A stretch of 8,728 bases of DNA from JAVMKJ01 sp031732875 (GTDB taxonomy: Bacteria; Pseudomonadota; Gammaproteobacteria; Competibacterales; Competibacteraceae): contig JAVMKL010000026.1 of NCBI GenBank assembly GCA_031732875.1, positions 1 through 8,728 on the forward strand. Reading direction: 5' to 3'. A model generated the notes under the pieces. That model was not told where the DNA came from, did no database searches, and saw nothing but the letters and a program-made list of their open reading frames with translations. Positions 1 to 5,852 of the stretch are shown piece by piece (the stretch's first letter is position 1; each line of letters starts with the position of its first letter). Made by a program: the position numbers and the translations under genes.

Positions 1-441
1 GGGCAGGGTCAAGCGGATAGCAGCACAGTGGCGCAGTACGTCTTCCTGCATCAGTCCGCGGATCTGACGATCATGCAGACCATTACGCCACGCCGCTTCC
101 GCAGCCCGCCGCATAATCACCTCGTATGGGTCGTAATAGGGATGTATGAAGGTTGCGAGAGAAACACGTTCTACCGCAGAGATGGGACTCGCCTTCGTGA
201 AGACAGTGTACGGGACGTCAAGGCACCCGAAGCCATTGTCCTCGCACATGACGCGATTCACGGGATCGCAAACCCACTGGATCGGCCATCGTATGCATTG
301 CATGTGTATGGGGGTACGCTGGCTAATCCTGCGCGTTCGATTTGGAATCCTTTTACTTTTGAAGAGGAGTCGTTTGAACGCACGGCGTTGTCACGATATG
401 AGCACGTGATGAACCATCAGTCGTCCGGAAATGCCACATAA
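1..441 (+). CDS. Cysteine-dioxygenase-like cupin, 5' end cut by window edge
   Basis: The frame is open from base 1, so the gene begins outside the window; the GTG at 28 is only the first start codon inside it. The visible 146 residues or so match the C-terminal two thirds of the small cysteine-dioxygenase-type cupins (family length about 190-200 residues, from memory). A PPHNHLVWVVIG stretch at about 116-154 supplies two histidines of the usual three-His iron site, and LAHDAIHGIANP at about 238-277 would supply the third. The GxYEGxERNTFYRR segment after the first histidines is also typical of this group. Family members oxidise thiol groups or are uncharacterised; the substrate here is unknown. 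The TAA stop (439-441) lies inside the attC R'' box, which ties the gene to cassette 1. The fold is fairly sure; the reaction is not. Confidence 0.75.
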   Translation, partial: GQGQADSSTVAQYVFLHQSADLTIMQTITPRRFRSPPHNHLVWVVIGMYEGCERNTFYRRDGTRLREDSVRDVKAPEAIVLAHDAIHGIANPLDRPSYALHVYGGTLANPARSIWNPFTFEEESFERTALSRYEHVMNHQSSGNAT

Positions 442-501
442 CCCGCGCATCGAGGGGACTTCGCGCCTGCGGAGCTCCGCCTCTCATGCGCAGCGTTGGG
501 C
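436..501 (+). other. attC: attC recombination site 1
   Basis: R'' box ACATAAC at 436-442 (one mismatch to RYYYAAC) and R' box GTTGGGC at 495-501. Between them the arms CGCATCGAGGGGA and TCCGCCTCTCATGCG can pair with small bulges, as expected for the folded single-stranded substrate of an IntI integrase. Length is 66 bp. It overlaps the stop codon of the cupin gene. Confidence 0.8.
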
Positions 502-576
502 CGCGGCAAGAGGCGTCGTTTCGTCCCGAATACGTCGAACAACTGGGCCAAGGCGTCTACAATTCATTGAGGGCTT

Positions 577-1014
577 ATGAACGCCAATGACCGTTTGAAG
601 TATCTCCGCTGGGCTCTGGTGTTGTTTGGCCTGATCATGCTGATTGGGTTCTATCCCCTCACCGTGGTGTGGCCAGCGGGCTGGGCTTGGCACACCGGTC
701 GGTCGGAGTATCTGTATATGATCGTTGGCATTTACGCGACTCTGGGCGCCTTCCTGATCTTCGCGGCGCGGGAGCCGCTCAAACACGTGAGCCTCATCTG
801 GTTTACCATCATCTCCAGTCTGGTCCATGGCGGGATCATGGCGATCCAGTCCATTGTCTATCCCGAGCATCAGGGACACCTTTGGGGCGATGTGCCCGCG
901 TTGCTGCTTGTCGCAGTGGTGTTGGCATTCTTGCTGCCAAGGGGCAAGTCAACGGATGCTTTGTCTTCACATGGTCAATCGACCAGCGTATCGGACTCAT
1001 TAGAACGGTCTTGA
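577..1014 (+). CDS. Small four-helix membrane protein (cassette 2)
   Basis: A 145-residue protein with four hydrophobic segments at about residues 12-34, 47-64, 72-92 and 105-123, followed by a polar Ser-rich tail of about 20 residues. It is therefore very likely an inner-membrane protein. There is no signal peptide distinct from the first helix and no catalytic motif. The layout resembles small DUF-type four-helix proteins seen in proteobacterial gene cassettes (a DUF6632-like assignment is possible but from memory). The start ATG at 577 has a GAGGG at 569-573, only 3 nt away, so a short-spaced ribosome site. It is the only gene of cassette 2 and would depend on upstream integron transcription, since no convincing promoter is seen between 502 and 576. 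Function unknown. Confidence 0.75.
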   Translation: MNANDRLKYLRWALVLFGLIMLIGFYPLTVVWPAGWAWHTGRSEYLYMIVGIYATLGAFLIFAAREPLKHVSLIWFTIISSLVHGGIMAIQSIVYPEHQGHLWGDVPALLLVAVVLAFLLPRGKSTDALSSHGQSTSVSDSLERS

Positions 1015-1057
1015 TTGTTCGGTGGCTATGGGGTTGTTTGGTTTATGTTGGGTCGCG

Positions 1058-1164
1058 GCCCAACCCTCGCATGTACCCGACGCGCTGCGCGCCTCCGCTT
1101 CGCTTCGGCGCTTGCGTCCCCTCGCCGCGGTGCGGCTCGGCGCGGGTAATGCGGAACGTTAGGA
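1058..1164 (+). other. attC: attC recombination site 2 (long, 107 bp)
   Basis: R'' GCCCAAC at 1058-1064 and R' GTTAGGA at 1158-1164 (last base departs from GTTRRRY). The flanking arms CTCGCATGTACCCG and CGGGTAATGCGGA are complementary apart from small bulges. The centre is GC-rich and can form further hairpins, which explains the greater length. It follows the stop of the membrane-protein gene by 43 bp. Confidence 0.8.
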
Positions 1165-1197
1165 GGCTCGTGTGCCAGCCCAAAGCGAGAGGTGGCG

Positions 1198-1872
1198 ATG
1201 AAGATCACGGAAATCTGGCGATATCCGGTCAAGACAATGGCTGGCGAGAAACTGGAACGGGCAGACGTTGGGTCTCTCGGCATCGAAGGTGATCGGGTCG
1301 TGCATGTCGAGAACTCCACAGGCCGGGTGATCACCTCTCGTTCGCATCCGCGCTTTCTGGGCCATAAGGGCTCGCTGGGCTTGTATGGAGAAGTCATGGT
1401 GGACGGCCGGCCCTGGGACAATCCAGAGGTTGCCGCCGAGGTTGTGGACATTGCCGGGCCGGGTTCAAGGCTTGTGCGCTATGACGGTGCCGAGCGCTTC
1501 GACGTGCTGCCGTTGCTCGTGGCCACCGACGGGGCAATCGCGGCCTTCGGCCACGACCATCGCCGCTTGCGGCCAAACATCGTGATTGGCGGTGTCGAGG
1601 GCCTGACCGAAGGTGAGTGGCCGGGCGCCTGCCTGCGAATCGGCAAAGTCCTCATCGGTGTCCAGGACCTGCGTCTGCGCTGCATCATGACTTCGTACGA
1701 CCCCGACACCCTGGTCCAGGATAAGGAAATCACGCGTGACATCTACAAGCGGTTCGGCGGCAAGCTTGCGCTCAACTGCTTCGTGATCGAAGGCGGCGAG
1801 ATTACCGTTGGCGACGAGGTGCAACTGGTGCGGGGGCGTCATTGCACAGAATCTGCGTCGAGCATTGAGTAG
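1198..1872 (+). CDS. MOSC-domain protein (YcbX/mARC-like), cassette 3
   Basis: A 224-residue protein with the two-part layout of MOSC proteins: an N-terminal beta-barrel region opened by WRYPVKTMAGE (residues 7-17, matching the family's YPVKSxxG motif), then a MOSC domain with RRLRPNIVIGG (122-132), EGLTEGEWPGA (134-144) and LRCIMTSYDPDT (160-171). The cysteine C162 sits where MOSC proteins carry the conserved Cys linked to molybdenum cofactor binding. Family members bind sulfurated Moco and reduce N-hydroxylated compounds or carry sulfur; a role in detoxifying N-hydroxylated base analogues is known for YcbX and YiiM. I chose ATG 1198 because GAGAGG at 1187-1192 sits 5 nt upstream; an in-frame GTG at 1192 overlaps that site. 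The length is shorter than YcbX (about 370 residues), which has an extra ferredoxin domain missing here. It is the sole gene of its cassette. Confidence 0.88.
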   Translation: MKITEIWRYPVKTMAGEKLERADVGSLGIEGDRVVHVENSTGRVITSRSHPRFLGHKGSLGLYGEVMVDGRPWDNPEVAAEVVDIAGPGSRLVRYDGAERFDVLPLLVATDGAIAAFGHDHRRLRPNIVIGGVEGLTEGEWPGACLRIGKVLIGVQDLRLRCIMTSYDPDTLVQDKEITRDIYKRFGGKLALNCFVIEGGEITVGDEVQLVRGRHCTESASSIE

Positions 1873-1906
1873 GCCAGTCATGGACGCCGATTAATGATGT
1901 TCGCCC

Positions 1907-1968
1907 GCCTAACCCCGGCGTGCAGCCGACGCCCGCGAGCGGGCGCGGCTGCACGCCGAACGTTAGGC
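1907..1968 (+). other. attC: attC recombination site 3 (canonical)
   Basis: Textbook site of 62 bp: GCCTAAC at 1907-1913 and GTTAGGC at 1962-1968 are exact complements. Inside them GGCGTGCAGCCG and CGGCTGCACGCC form a perfect 12-bp stem, and a second inner stem CGCCCG/CGGGCG closes the loop. The unpaired GAA beside R' matches the extrahelical bases that orient integrase recombination. It starts 34 bp after the MOSC gene stop. Confidence 0.95.
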
Positions 1969-1983
1969 CACACAGCTACCCGT

Positions 1984-2294
1984 ATGCCCCCGGTTATCTC
2001 GCTTTCCGATTCGATTGAAGCCGAAGAGGTCGTTTCGCTCTACAAGGCCAATGCCTGGTCCTCAGTTCGGATGGTCACCTCGTGGTCTATTTTCCCCACA
2101 TGCTGGTGCATCCGCGCCATCAGCGGCAGGGCGTAGGTCGGCAACTCATGCAGGCTCTACTTTCCAAGTACGCCAGTTTCCATCAGCTCATGCTCACGGC
2201 GGATGGCAATGCCATCGCGTTCTACGAGAGCATGGGTTTTGTGCGTGCCGGAAAGACAGTCCCCATGTGGGTCTACACCGGCTCAGAGCACTGA
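1984..2294 (+). pseudogene. GNAT acetyltransferase broken by internal deletion and frameshift (cassette 4)
   Basis: Two pieces of one acetyltransferase lie in different frames. The N-terminal piece starts at ATG 1984 and reads MPPVISLSDSIEAEEVVSLY, then KANAWSS to about 2064. The C-terminal piece, in the frame of 2067-2294, reads SDGHLVVYFPHMLVHPRHQR, then QGVGRQLMQALL, with the QRQGVGR acetyl-CoA pyrophosphate-binding loop, and later MLTADGNAIAFYESMGF and an MWVY ending. From memory of the family, intact homologues carry about 33 residues between WSS and SDG, so roughly 100 bp is missing at 2062-2069 and the frame is not restored. Ribosomes starting at 1984 would end at 2136. This family of about 130 residues is common in integron cassettes. 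The product is probably inactive, since strands beta 2 and beta 3 would be lost. An assembly error is an alternative. Confidence 0.75.
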
Positions 2295-2307
2295 GACAAA
2301 TAGTGTG

Positions 2308-2384
2308 GCCTAACCCTTCGTTCAACCGGACCACCAACGGCGAGGCGCCCTGGCCGCCGTCGGCCGGTTGGCTCCACGTTGCGC
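2308..2384 (+). other. attC: attC recombination site 4 (degenerate R', last of the array)
   Basis: R'' GCCTAAC at 2308-2314 is perfect. The right box GTTGCGC at 2378-2384 breaks the GTTRRRY rule at its fifth base. The arms CGTTCAACCGG and CCGGTTGGCTCCACG pair through CAACCGG, and an inner ACGGCG/CGCCGT stem closes the loop. It follows the broken acetyltransferase by 13 bp. It may be poorly active because of the R' change. Confidence 0.65.
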
Positions 2385-2417
2385 ATCACAACCGCCGGCT
2401 TCGGTAGAAAGTTTCTC

Positions 2418-2448
2418 TTGACTTCGAGTGCACTCTAACTCCTAACAT
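2418..2448 (+). promoter_or_regulatory. MerR-type promoter and operator of the merR-CMD operon
   Basis: A -35 TTGACT (2418-2423) and a -10 TAACAT (2443-2448) are separated by 19 bp, the over-long spacing that MerR-family activators correct by twisting DNA. The spacer contains the perfect palindrome GAGTGCACTC (2426-2435), close to the CTTGACTTxGAGT operators of the NmlR/AdhR type. The -10 overlaps the annotated start codon of the regulator, so the transcript would begin near 2455. Confidence 0.7.
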
Positions 2449-2857
2449 GGCTGCCGTGACCAACAACGCTATCTCAATTGGAGAGCTTTCCCGCCGTAGC
2501 GGGCTTTCTCCACACACTCTGCGCTTCTATGAGGCGGAGGGAATCCTCAAGCCAGCGGGAAGGACTGCGAGCGGCCATCGGCAGTATCACGGCGAAGATA
2601 TTCTTTGGCTTGAGTTCGTCCTCCGGCTGAAGCTTACCGGGATGCCTCTTGCCGGGATCAAGCAATACGCTGCCCTCCGCTCGCAAGGTGAGAAGACGTT
2701 GCAACTGCGGCTAACGATGCTCGAGCTCCATCGCGAGCGCTTGGTTACCAAGCTCGATGAGCTTTCGACATGCGTCAGTGTCCTTGACGACAAAATTCGT
2801 ACTTACCGAAAGATGATTGACAAGTCACAGGCACCAACCAAGAAGGCAGCCAAATGA
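2447..2857 (+). CDS. MerR-family transcriptional regulator (NmlR/AdhR-like)
   Basis: A 136-residue regulator. The winged helix-turn-helix covers residues 9-77, with the family signature ISIGELSRRSGLSPHTLRFYE at the start, and a dimerising helix rich in Leu and charged residues spans about 82-125. There is one cysteine (C109) and no metal-binding Cys cluster at the C-terminus, so a metal sensor of the MerR or CueR kind is unlikely; sensing of reactive aldehydes, oxidants or a small organic molecule is more probable but unproven. The ATG at 2447 has no Shine-Dalgarno and lies in the -10 of its own promoter, so the true start may be the GTG at 2456 on a leaderless mRNA. The TGA stop overlaps the next gene's ATG (ATGA at 2854-2857), indicating translational coupling and likely control of that gene. 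Confidence 0.85.
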   Translation: MAAVTNNAISIGELSRRSGLSPHTLRFYEAEGILKPAGRTASGHRQYHGEDILWLEFVLRLKLTGMPLAGIKQYAALRSQGEKTLQLRLTMLELHRERLVTKLDELSTCVSVLDDKIRTYRKMIDKSQAPTKKAAK

Positions 2858-3261
2858 ACCATATCCCGAGTTCTCCAGAGTCATCCCGCTATTCGCGTGG
2901 CTGGGAGAGGCTACGTGAAATCGATGGGCAGGCCGGCGAACGCGTCGTTGCTTCCCTAGCCGACATTGCACCCGACTTCGCAAAGTATCTAATCGAGTTC
3001 CCGTTCGGCGATATCTACTCGCGGCCGCAGCTTGATCTCAAAGCGAGAGAAATCGGTGTTGTCGCAGCGTTGACTGCTCTCGGTAATGCCACTCCGCAAT
3101 TGAAAGTGCATATTCACGGCGCACTCAACGTGGGCTGCACGCGCGAAGAAGTGGTGGAAATCATGATGCAAATGGCCGTCTACGCGGGCTTTCCCGCCGC
3201 TCTCAACGGATTGTTTGTTGCCAAAGAGGTCTTCGCGGAATGCGATCTCATGAAGACGTAA
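2854..3261 (+). CDS. Carboxymuconolactone decarboxylase (CMD) family protein
   Basis: A 135-residue all-helical protein of the CMD family. The core EIGVVAALTALGNATPQLKVH (about residues 67-87) and ALNVGCTREEVVEIMMQMAVYAG (about 91-113) follow the PcaC pattern in which 4-carboxymuconolactone decarboxylase lines its hexamer active site. The CxxC pair of AhpD-type alkylhydroperoxidases is absent, so thiol peroxidase activity is unlikely. Family PcaC works in protocatechuate degradation, but no other pca genes are in the window. Small CMD proteins next to MerR regulators often serve in unknown detoxification steps. Translation is coupled to the regulator by a 4-nt overlap, with AAGGCAG just upstream as a possible ribosome site. 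Fold and family are secure; the substrate is not. Confidence 0.85.
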   Translation: MNHIPSSPESSRYSRGWERLREIDGQAGERVVASLADIAPDFAKYLIEFPFGDIYSRPQLDLKAREIGVVAALTALGNATPQLKVHIHGALNVGCTREEVVEIMMQMAVYAGFPAALNGLFVAKEVFAECDLMKT

Positions 3262-3298
3262 GGTGATGCCCAATCCATCATTCGCACTCTCCATCACC
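3262..3298. terminator. Possible stem-loop between convergent genes
   Basis: GGTGATG at 3262-3268 and CATCACC at 3292-3298 form a perfect 7-bp stem with a 23-nt loop, starting right after the CMD stop and covering the nuclease stop codon. There is no U-tract and the loop is long, so its role as a terminator is weakly supported. Confidence 0.25.
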
Positions 3299-3968
3299 GA
3301 CACAGCGCTTCGCACGGCGTCCCATCTTTATCTCCATCCAACCGGTTTACCCCACATTGCGTGAGATAGAACCGCGCCTCCTCGCATGACGTCATCTCGC
3401 GGCAGGCGCGCTTCGCTCCGCAGCGCCACGCTCCTGCCGGCCGATCTGGCGCCGGTTCTGGGTGGACCGCTCCGGCTTCACCGTGCCGCCAATCCCAGGG
3501 CGGGACCGGGTTAGCGTCGGTCCACAGCCCGCGCCGGGCCGCTTTCGCCTCCGCTTCCAGCGCCAGCAATCGGGCATCGTCGCTGTAGTGGCGATAAACC
3601 CACGCCAACCCGCGCCGTACCTGTTCGGCTTCCATATCGACTCCAGCGACCGTCACCGTCCCGACGATGCGCCCGTAGTCGTCGGTTTTCCACACCGCCA
3701 CCGTCGCCGACCCGTCGAGCGCCAATTCCGCCAAACTTTGCCGGCTGCGCTGGCCGAACGGTTGATCGTGCTCCGGCGCGTCGATTCCCGCCAGCCGCAC
3801 CCTCACCTGCCGATTCCCAGCCACCAGCACGGTCAAGGTATCGCCATCGACCACACTCACCACTCGGCCCGTGAAGGTTTCCGCCGAAACGGGGATTCCC
3901 GCGACCATCAGCGCCAATAACAGAAAAGCGCTACCGTACTGTTTAAAGAATCTCGGCAAACAAATCAT
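3294..3968 (-). CDS. Exported thermonuclease (SNase-like) with C-terminal excalibur domain
   Basis: A 224-residue secreted nuclease. Residues 1-29 form a signal peptide (KQYGS, a hydrophobic stretch, then PVSA before Glu30). The staphylococcal-nuclease fold follows at about 31-152: VVDGDTL (40-45) carries the calcium-binding Asp, VRLAGIDAPE (57-66) carries the catalytic Arg58 and Glu66, and DDYGR (96-100) the second catalytic Arg. All key residues are present. Residues 183-223 form an excalibur-like calcium site ending in LDGDKDGTPCEALC with the DxDxDGxxCE motif and flanking cysteines. It probably degrades DNA or RNA in the periplasm or outside the cell. A stop codon lies 9 nt upstream of ATG 3968 in frame, so this start is the first possible. 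No clear Shine-Dalgarno precedes it. The gene is convergent with the CMD operon and divergent from the SnoaL-like gene. Confidence 0.9.
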   Translation of the reverse strand: MICLPRFFKQYGSAFLLLALMVAGIPVSAETFTGRVVSVVDGDTLTVLVAGNRQVRVRLAGIDAPEHDQPFGQRSRQSLAELALDGSATVAVWKTDDYGRIVGTVTVAGVDMEAEQVRRGLAWVYRHYSDDARLLALEAEAKAARRGLWTDANPVPPWDWRHGEAGAVHPEPAPDRPAGAWRCGAKRACREMTSCEEARFYLTQCGVNRLDGDKDGTPCEALCR

Positions 3969-3990
3969 AATTAAACACTATAATTGACGT
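3969..3990. promoter_or_regulatory. AT-rich divergent promoter candidate
   Basis: The 172-bp gap between the nuclease start (3968) and the SnoaL-like start (4141) begins with an AT-rich block. It holds a perfect rightward TATAAT (3979-3984) and a leftward TATAGT (complement of 3977-3982). No good -35 is placed for either, so this is a candidate only. Confidence 0.3.
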
Positions 3991-4140
3991 GGCCCGCTCC
4001 CGACACCGCGAACCAGGGCGTGAACGATGGGATACAACCAACAGCAGGTTGGAGGCCCAAAAGGATCGAATGGATAAGGGCGAGCATCATAGAGATGCAT
4101 CCCGTTGATTTTTTGACCATGAGCACACCGGAGAGCAAAC

Positions 4141-4524
4141 ATGCCGATCACTAATCCAGAAGAAGTACTGCATGCATTCTTTCGCGCTTTCAACCAGGGC
4201 GATATCGACGCGGTTATAGCCTTGTACGAGCCACGGGCCGCGCTGGTGGCACAGCCTGGTCAGGTGGCTGAAGGCCATTCGGCTTTACGGGAAGCCTTCA
4301 ACGGATTTTTGGCGATGAAGCCAACCTTGACCCCGGAAAAGCATACGTTTGTCACGGCCAGCGACCTTGCGCTCTCGACGGTCAAATGGACCCTAAAAGG
4401 TACGAGCCCGGACGGTCAACCCGTGCAAATGGAAGGCACGTCATCGGACGTATTACGCAAGCAGGCCGATGGCAGGTGGCTGTTCGTGATTGATAACCCC
4501 TGGGGTGCGGGCATCCTGAGCTGA
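4141..4524 (+). CDS. SnoaL/NTF2-like small protein (ketosteroid-isomerase fold)
   Basis: A 127-residue protein with the cone-shaped alpha+beta NTF2-like pattern: N-terminal helix EEVLHAFFRAFNQGDIDAVIA (residues 7-27), then LYEPRAALVAQPGQVAEGHSAL with the usual post-helix strand and G-H-x-A-L helix cap, and beta strands ending in RKQADGRWLFVIDNPW (105-120). This is the DUF4440/SnoaL-2/YybH type often found as single-domain cytoplasmic proteins. The pocket can host isomerase or hydrolase chemistry or simply bind a ligand; nothing identifies a substrate. GGAGAG at 4130-4135 sits 5 nt before the ATG, fixing the start. The gene stands alone on this strand, divergent from the nuclease and convergent with the EstB-like hydrolase. 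Confidence 0.82.
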   Translation: MPITNPEEVLHAFFRAFNQGDIDAVIALYEPRAALVAQPGQVAEGHSALREAFNGFLAMKPTLTPEKHTFVTASDLALSTVKWTLKGTSPDGQPVQMEGTSSDVLRKQADGRWLFVIDNPWGAGILS

Positions 4525-4680
4525 GCCGTCAACTCCGCCAAGCGCGCCGACTTTAACCGCTTGCCATCCACGTCAACGGTGATATCGTCGTCATGGGTGG
4601 GTTCCGGGGGTGACTGCATTGCCATGAAAACCCAACGAAATAACCTTTCAGTGATCCTTGCCGTAACGTGTGGCGATTCA
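4525..4680. other. Intergenic stretch with possible gene-fragment on minus strand
   Basis: Between the SnoaL-like stop and the hydrolase stop, the minus strand encodes an acidic then basic segment from a Met near 4625 to about 4528 (MAMQSPPEPTHDDDITVDVD, then GKRLKSARLAELTAQ). It continues into the antisense of the SnoaL-like gene. It reads like the N-terminus of a gene cut off at the SnoaL-like gene end, but I recognise no family and the ribosome site is poor. Confidence 0.2.
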
Positions 4681-5817
4681 CTATGCGCCGAGAGCGGCAT
4701 ACGCGGCGCGCACGAAATCCGGGCCGCGTTCTCCGCCCAAGCCGCCCTCCATACGGTTCATCACATAGCTGACGGTCATGCGGCGGTCGAGGTCGACCAC
4801 GACGATAGAGCCTCCCCATCCACCCCAGGTGCATACTCTCCCATCGGGTAAACAGGGGATGCTCTCATTTTTAAGGGCGTAACCGATGCCAAACCGCAGC
4901 GGAACTCCAATCACCAGGTCCACGCCGTTGGCCTGTTCTCGGAAGATCAGATCGCACGTGCTCGGCGACAGCAGATGGATACCATCCACCTCCCCACGAC
5001 AGGCTACCACTGATAACAGTCGGGCGAGTGAACGGGCGTTGCCGTGGCCGTTAGCGGCGCCGATGTCGGCCTGCCGCCACTCGGTTGTCCATGACACCGA
5101 CGGCTCCCATGCCGGCCCGCTTAGAGTCTTGTAACTCACGCTGTCGTGATCAGTCACAAGGTCGATAGGTAGGGGTCCCTGGAATGGAATGACGTTCGAC
5201 ACCCGGCGAAACTGCGAAGGATCAAGACCGATGTGGAAATCGGCACCCAACGGCCCCGCGATCTCGCTAGCCACGAACTCACCCAGCTTCTGGCCGGTGA
5301 TACGACGGATGACCTCGCCTACAAGATGACCGAAGCTCCGGTCATGATACCCCGATGCCGAACCTGGCTCCCACCACGGTGCCTGGGCCGCCAGCATCGA
5401 TGTGGACTTCTCCCAGTCGTAGAGGTCGGCGATCTCGACGGGTTGCTCCCACCCGGACACACCGGATGTGTGGGACAGAAGATGACGCACCTCGATCGCG
5501 CCCTTGCCTTTGGCCGCGAACTCGGGCCAGTAGTGGGCGACCGGCTTGAAGACGTCAAGCTCGCCCCGATCCACGAGCACCAGAGCAGCGAGTGCGGTGA
5601 CGGTCTTCGTGCATGACCAGACGTTAGTGATGGTATCGGATTGCCAGGGGGTAGCCTTGGTCTCATCGGCCCAACCTGCCCAGATATCGACCACGAGGTG
5701 ACCGTCGACCGTTACCGCAACCGAAGCGCCAATATCCGCACCCGAGTCGACGTTGGCGCTGAGCTGATCGGCCACTGCGCTGAATCGTGTGTTGTATGTA
5801 CCTTGGATCTCAGCCAT
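4681..5817 (-). CDS. Serine beta-lactamase-fold hydrolase (EstB-type esterase, class C-like)
   Basis: A 378-residue protein covering the full beta-lactamase-related domain (PF00144 type). The catalytic SxxK is S68-C-T-K71 in TNVWSCTKTVTALA. The second motif is Y157-H-D in GSASGYHDRSFGHLVGEV, with the family's Tyr. The third, KTG-equivalent strand is WGGWGGS (331-337). RHLLSHTSGVSGW (111-123) is another family hallmark. There is no signal peptide, so it probably acts in the cytoplasm as an esterase or peptidase rather than as an antibiotic-destroying enzyme. ATG 5817 is chosen because GAGGAAA (complement of 5823-5829) lies 6 nt upstream; a longer in-frame start at 5859 would run into IS-related DNA and lacks such a site. 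No partner gene is adjacent. The region upstream, where its promoter should lie, has been replaced by the IS remnant. Confidence 0.9.
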   Translation of the reverse strand: MAEIQGTYNTRFSAVADQLSANVDSGADIGASVAVTVDGHLVVDIWAGWADETKATPWQSDTITNVWSCTKTVTALAALVLVDRGELDVFKPVAHYWPEFAAKGKGAIEVRHLLSHTSGVSGWEQPVEIADLYDWEKSTSMLAAQAPWWEPGSASGYHDRSFGHLVGEVIRRITGQKLGEFVASEIAGPLGADFHIGLDPSQFRRVSNVIPFQGPLPIDLVTDHDSVSYKTLSGPAWEPSVSWTTEWRQADIGAANGHGNARSLARLLSVVACRGEVDGIHLLSPSTCDLIFREQANGVDLVIGVPLRFGIGYALKNESIPCLPDGRVCTWGGWGGSIVVVDLDRRMTVSYVMNRMEGGLGGERGPDFVRAAYAALGA

Positions 5818-5852
5818 CACCATTTCCTCTATGCTTTGTTGATTCCCACCTA

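Larger units (their letters stand above)
1..2384 (+). mobile_element. Integron gene-cassette array (four cassettes, no integrase in window)
   Basis: Four attC-like sites follow genes at 436-501, 1058-1164, 1907-1968 and 2308-2384. Every gene between them reads rightward and every site has its R' box (GTTRRRY type) on the right, as in an array extending away from an attI to the left. Taking the recombination point as G^TT in R', cassette 1 ends at 495, cassette 2 spans 496-1158, cassette 3 spans 1159-1962 and cassette 4 spans 1963-2378. Each cassette holds one gene with little spare DNA, the usual compact layout. The sites differ in length (62-107 bp) and sequence, so this looks like a mixed mobile or CALIN-type array rather than a chromosomal superintegron with near-identical sites. 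No intI or attI is visible; it may lie left of position 1 or be absent. Confidence 0.85.

Noticed and set aside
1465..1881. A 138-codon leftward frame across the MOSC gene
   Set aside because: Shadow of the MOSC gene in GC-rich sequence, with no ribosome site or domain.
3462..3920. A 152-codon rightward frame across the nuclease gene
   Set aside because: Antisense of the nuclease, which has all catalytic residues; the frame's product is Arg/Pro/His-rich and has no family features.
4041..4060. CCAAC/GTTGG mini-hairpin resembling attC boxes upstream of the SnoaL-like gene
   Set aside because: Arms are only 5 bp, there are no outer R boxes of the right spacing, and the gene has its own intergenic promoter region.
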